A DNA stretch of 8,715 bases from Flavobacteriaceae bacterium UBA6268. Lineage in GTDB: Bacteria; Bacteroidota; Bacteroidia; Flavobacteriales; Flavobacteriaceae. The DNA lies in contig DJVA01000053.1 in assembly GCA_002440705.1 (NCBI GenBank), positions 1-8,715 of the forward strand, written 5' to 3'. The notes under the pieces were generated by a model. The model saw only the letters and a program-made list of their open reading frames with translations. It had not been told where the DNA came from and did not search any database. Numbering within the stretch: the stretch's first letter is position 1; each line of letters begins with the position of its first letter. A program made the translations under genes and the position numbers. Positions 6,390 to 8,715 of the stretch are shown here, piece by piece.

Positions 6390-8306
6390 ATGCTCAATGT
6401 TCACAACCTTACGGTAGCGTTTCAAGGAGAAAACCTCTTCGAAGGGTTTGCCTTTCAACTCAATAACGGGGACCGCGTTGGATTGGTAGGTAAAAATGGT
6501 GCCGGCAAGTCTACTTTGTTGCGGATTATTTCTGGGGAACAAGAATACGATTCGGGTCAAATTGCTACCGATAAGGAAACTTCCATCGGGTTTTTGAAAC
6601 AGGACATTGATTTCATTAAAGGGCGAACAGTCCTGCAAGAGGCGTATGAAGCCTTTGCGGAACTGAAGCGAATGGAACAACAATTGGAATCCATACATGA
6701 GCAATTGGAGCACCGAACGGATTATGAAAGTGACTCCTACCACCAATTGATGGTCGATTTGAACGAAATCCAACACCAATACGAAATTCATGGGGGCTAT
6801 CATTACCAAGGGGAGACCGAACGTATTTTGCAAGGATTGGGATTTGTTAGGGAGGATTTCGACCGACTAACCGATACTTTTTCCGGAGGTTGGCGAATGC
6901 GCATCGAACTGGCAAAGTTACTTTTACAGAATCATGATATTTTATTGCTGGACGAACCTACCAACCACTTGGATATTGAATCCATTCTTTGGTTGGAAGA
7001 TTTTTTGAAAAGCTATCCCGGAGCAGTGGTCTTGGTGAGCCACGATAAAATGTTTTTGGACCACGTAACCAACCGAACCATGGAAATTTCCTTGGGAAGA
7101 CTCTACGATTACCCAAAACCTTATTCCAAATACCTAGTGCTTCGCCAAGAAATGCGCGAACAACAACTGGCCACTCAAAAAAACCAACAAAAACAGATAG
7201 AGCATACCGAGAAATTGATTGAAAAATTTCGCGCCAAGGCCTCTAAAGCCTCCATGGCACAATCCCTTATTAAAAAACTGGACCGTATCGACCGGATTGA
7301 AGTAGATGAAGACGATCATTCGGTGATGAGTTTGCGCTTTCCCATTTCCGTTACTCCGGGAAAGGTGATTGCAGTGGCTGAAAAGGCCTCTAAAAGTTAT
7401 GGGTCCAACCAAGTGCTTCATGGAGTCGATTTGCGTATTGAAAGGGACAGTAAGATTGCTTTTGTAGGCCAAAACGGGCAGGGCAAATCCACTTTGGCCA
7501 AAATGATTGTTGGAGACATTCCCTATGAGGGAAAGATCACCTTGGGACACAATGTGCAAATTGGGTATTTTGCCCAAAACCAAGCAGAATATTTGGATGG
7601 AAGTAAAACCGTGGAATCGACCATGCTGGACGCTGCTGATGAAAAATCAAGACCTAGGGTTCGCGATATTTTGGGGGCCTTTTTGTTTCGTGGGGACGAT
7701 GTGCAAAAGTATGTGAGGGTGCTCTCGGGAGGGGAACGTAACCGATTGGCTTTGGCAAAGTTGTTATTGCAACCCTTTAATGTCCTAATCATGGACGAGC
7801 CAACCAACCATCTGGACATCAAATCCAAAAATGTCTTGAAAGATGCGCTCAAAAATTTTCCGGGTACCTTATTGTTGGTTTCACACGACCGGGATTTTCT
7901 TCAAGGGCTTACACACAAGGTCTACGAATTCAAAAACCATCAGATCAAGGAATATTTGGGCGATATCGATTTCTTTCTCGAACAGCGCAACCTACAGCAC
8001 TTAAGGGAAGCTGAAATAAAAGAACCTACTTCAAAAGCCGGTATGCAAAGGGGAAAGGAGCGCAAAACCGATTTTGCGCAACAAAAAAGATTGAAGTCCC
8101 TTCAGAATAAACTCAGCAAAACCGAATCGGCTATTCAACAATTGGAAAAGGAGATTAAGGAATTGGACTTTGAGCTTTCTGTGAATTACGAAGAAACCAT
8201 TGCTAAGCCCAATTTTTTTGAAGCGTATCAAGGTAAAAAAGCACAACTGGATCAATTGATGGAAGCATGGGAGACAATTACCCATGAAATGGAATCGATT
8301 GGCTAG
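6390..8306 (+). CDS. ABC-F family ATPase (ribosome-associated, YheS/Uup-like)
   Basis: This is a soluble tandem ABC ATPase of 638 residues without membrane segments, as expected of ABC-F proteins that act on ribosomes. Domain 1 has Walker A GKNGAGKST (34-42), signature FSGGWRMR (164-171), Walker B LLLDEPTNHLD (185-195) and switch SHDK (217-220). The interdomain linker (about 240-325) is charged and helical, with the typical KASKASMAQS segment (283-292). Domain 2 has GQNGQGKST (360-368), LSGGER (445-450), LIMDEPTNHLD (466-476) and SHDR (498-501). A C-terminal extension with coiled-coil character follows (about 565-630). FSGGW in the first signature resembles YheS-type members, and the C-terminal coiled coil also recalls Uup. 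Nothing marks it as an antibiotic-resistance type. All catalytic motifs are intact. It is probably co-transcribed with the small gene 25 bp downstream. Confidence 0.92.
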   Translation: MLNVHNLTVAFQGENLFEGFAFQLNNGDRVGLVGKNGAGKSTLLRIISGEQEYDSGQIATDKETSIGFLKQDIDFIKGRTVLQEAYEAFAELKRMEQQLESIHEQLEHRTDYESDSYHQLMVDLNEIQHQYEIHGGYHYQGETERILQGLGFVREDFDRLTDTFSGGWRMRIELAKLLLQNHDILLLDEPTNHLDIESILWLEDFLKSYPGAVVLVSHDKMFLDHVTNRTMEISLGRLYDYPKPYSKYLVLRQEMREQQLATQKNQQKQIEHTEKLIEKFRAKASKASMAQSLIKKLDRIDRIEVDEDDHSVMSLRFPISVTPGKVIAVAEKASKSYGSNQVLHGVDLRIERDSKIAFVGQNGQGKSTLAKMIVGDIPYEGKITLGHNVQIGYFAQNQAEYLDGSKTVESTMLDAADEKSRPRVRDILGAFLFRGDDVQKYVRVLSGGERNRLALAKLLLQPFNVLIMDEPTNHLDIKSKNVLKDALKNFPGTLLLVSHDRDFLQGLTHKVYEFKNHQIKEYLGDIDFFLEQRNLQHLREAEIKEPTSKAGMQRGKERKTDFAQQKRLKSLQNKLSKTESAIQQLEKEIKELDFELSVNYEETIAKPNFFEAYQGKKAQLDQLMEAWETITHEMESIG

Positions 8307-8331
8307 AAGCTCCACTTTTGAAATTGAAATA

Positions 8332-8511
8332 ATGGAAATACATTTTTTCCAATGTCCCTACTGTTGGTCCCAAATTTCGATTTTGTTGGATCCTTCCATT
8401 TCCCAAACCTATGTAGAGGATTGTGAGGTTTGTTGTAATCCAATCGAATTTATCGTCGAATTCACAAACCACGAACTGACCTATTTTATGGCTAAAAGCC
8501 TTGAACAATAA
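8332..8511 (+). CDS. CPXCG-motif cysteine-rich small protein
   Basis: This small protein of 59 residues has CPYC (8-11) and CEVCC (31-35) followed by NPIEF. The arrangement matches the CPXCG-motif cysteine-rich family: CPxC near the N terminus, then a DPS segment (20-22), then YVEDCxVCC and P-I. The glycine of CPXCG is Trp12 here. Four cysteines in two CxxC pairs suggest a zinc knuckle or metal site; the role is unknown. The ATG at 8332 is preferred over the in-frame ATG at 8284. The family begins a few residues before CPxC, and 8284 would overlap the ABC-F reading frame and add 16 residues that look like out-of-frame ABC-F sequence. It follows the ABC-F stop by 25 bp. Confidence 0.8.
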   Translation: MEIHFFQCPYCWSQISILLDPSISQTYVEDCEVCCNPIEFIVEFTNHELTYFMAKSLEQ

Positions 8512-8524
8512 ATTTTGCAAAACT

Positions 8525-8555
8525 TTTGCGGAGTGTAATTTTCGTTGTATCTTTG
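8525..8555 (+). promoter_or_regulatory. Consensus Bacteroidota promoter, ancestral tRNA-fMet promoter
   Basis: TTTG at 8525-8528, exactly 19 bp, then TATCTTTG at 8548-8555 is a full match in both boxes and spacing. Transcription should start near 8562, four bases before a 14-bp copy of the tRNA-fMet 5' end at 8566. No comparable pair of boxes lies immediately before the tRNA itself at 8677, so this probably drives the tRNA through a leader of about 115 nt. Confidence 0.75.
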
Positions 8556-8565
8556 CCGTCCATAG

Positions 8566-8579
8566 CGCGGGATAGAGCA
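8566..8579 (+). repeat. 14-bp duplicate of the tRNA-fMet 5' end
   Basis: CGCGGGATAGAGCA is identical to tRNA bases 1-14 at 8677-8690. It holds the 5' acceptor strand, bases 8-9, the 5' strand of the D stem and base 14. The sequence then diverges and shows no anticodon arm or T arm, so this is a fragment and not a second tRNA. The two copies are direct repeats 111 bp apart. Confidence 0.85.
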
Positions 8580-8580
8580 A

Positions 8581-8611
8581 GTATCCTTCGACTACGCTCA
8601 GGACAGGGTAC
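8581..8611. repeat. REP-like hairpin between the two tRNA 5' copies
   Basis: GTATCCT (8581-8587) pairs with AGGGTAC (8605-8611) over seven positions, one of them a T-G wobble, around a 17-nt loop. The core TCCTTCGACTACGCTCAGGA (8584-8603) resembles the dispersed CCTTCGAC-N2-GCTCAGG repeats I recall from many flavobacterial and other genomes. Copy number in this genome cannot be seen here. Confidence 0.45.
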
Positions 8612-8676
8612 CTACTAAGTTTTGAGTTGAAAAAGAAAAAACAAAATCAATACATAATTGATTTTAAAATATACAT

Positions 8677-8715
8677 CGCGGGATAGAGCAGTAGGTAGCT
8701 CGTCGGGCTCATAAC
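8677..8715 (+). tRNA. Initiator tRNA-fMet (CAT anticodon), 5' half, cut by window end
   Basis: The acceptor strand CGCGGGA (8677-8683), TA, D stem GAGC/GCTC (8686-8689 and 8698-8701) with loop AGTAGGTA, G26, the 5' anticodon stem TCGGG (8703-8707) and loop CTCATAA with anticodon CAT at 8710-8712 all fit tRNA numbering exactly. The run of three G at 29-31 in the anticodon stem and C at position 1 are initiator features. The 3' half, including the C1-A72 mismatch, lies beyond the window. Confidence 0.92.

Noticed and set aside
7236..7394. 12-bp direct repeat AAGGCCTCTAAA at 7236-7247 and 7383-7394
   Set aside because: Both copies encode KAS(K) residues in the same frame of the ABC-F gene. Shared codon use explains it without a repeat element.
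8284..8331. Upstream ATG for the CPXCG protein, giving 75 residues
   Set aside because: It overlaps the ABC-F 3' end by 23 bp and adds residues unlike the family N terminus. The ATG at 8332 fits better.
8513..8529. TTTTGCAAAA and GCAAAACTTTTGC palindromes after the CPXCG gene, considered as a terminator
   Set aside because: The stem is AT-rich with almost no loop and no T tract follows. The TTTG within it is better explained as the -33 box of the tRNA promoter.
8566..8640. A possible complete second tRNA starting at 8566
   Set aside because: After base 14 there is no D loop of normal size, no anticodon arm and no T arm, so only a 5' fragment is supported.

Overview
The window looks like chromosomal DNA of a member of the Flavobacteriaceae (Bacteroidota). 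It carries the four-gene gldK-gldL-gldM-gldN block of the type IX secretion and gliding machinery. Promoter-like sites follow the Bacteroidota pattern (TTTG, about 19 bp, TAnnTTTG), and most starts have A-rich leaders rather than Shine-Dalgarno sites. Genus cannot be fixed from this sequence alone.

Layout. Positions 1-138 are the C-terminal end of a gene entering from the left, probably a formimidoylglutamase or other arginase-family enzyme. After a T-rich 113-bp spacer come gldK (252-1628), gldL (1682-2323), gldM (2362-3930) and gldN (3944-4843), all on the + strand with gaps shrinking from 53 to 38 to 13 bp. They form one likely operon closed by a strong intrinsic terminator (4866-4900). 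An FAD-dependent oxidoreductase of the DAO family starts on the base after the terminator's T tract (4901-5947). It meets a small DUF983 zinc-ribbon membrane protein tail to tail with an 11-bp overlap (5937-6317, minus strand). DUF983 diverges from an ABC-F ATPase (6390-8306) across a short spacer with back-to-back promoter-like boxes. A 59-codon CPXCG-type cysteine-rich protein follows (8332-8511). The right edge cuts through an initiator tRNA-fMet (8677 to the end).

How the genes work together. GldK is an outer-membrane lipoprotein and GldN its periplasmic partner; together they form the ring under the outer membrane. GldL and GldM form the proton-driven inner-membrane motor whose periplasmic shaft reaches that ring. 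The remaining protein genes look like housekeeping functions, and a role in secretion is not shown by the sequence.

The least ordinary part is the last 200 bp. A textbook promoter (8525-8555) lies just upstream of a 14-bp exact copy of the tRNA-fMet 5' end. The actual tRNA begins 111 bp further on. Between the two copies is a short segment with a REP-like hairpin. This looks like an insertion or duplication that pushed the tRNA away from its promoter. I found no clearly new multi-gene system; the gld block is known biology.
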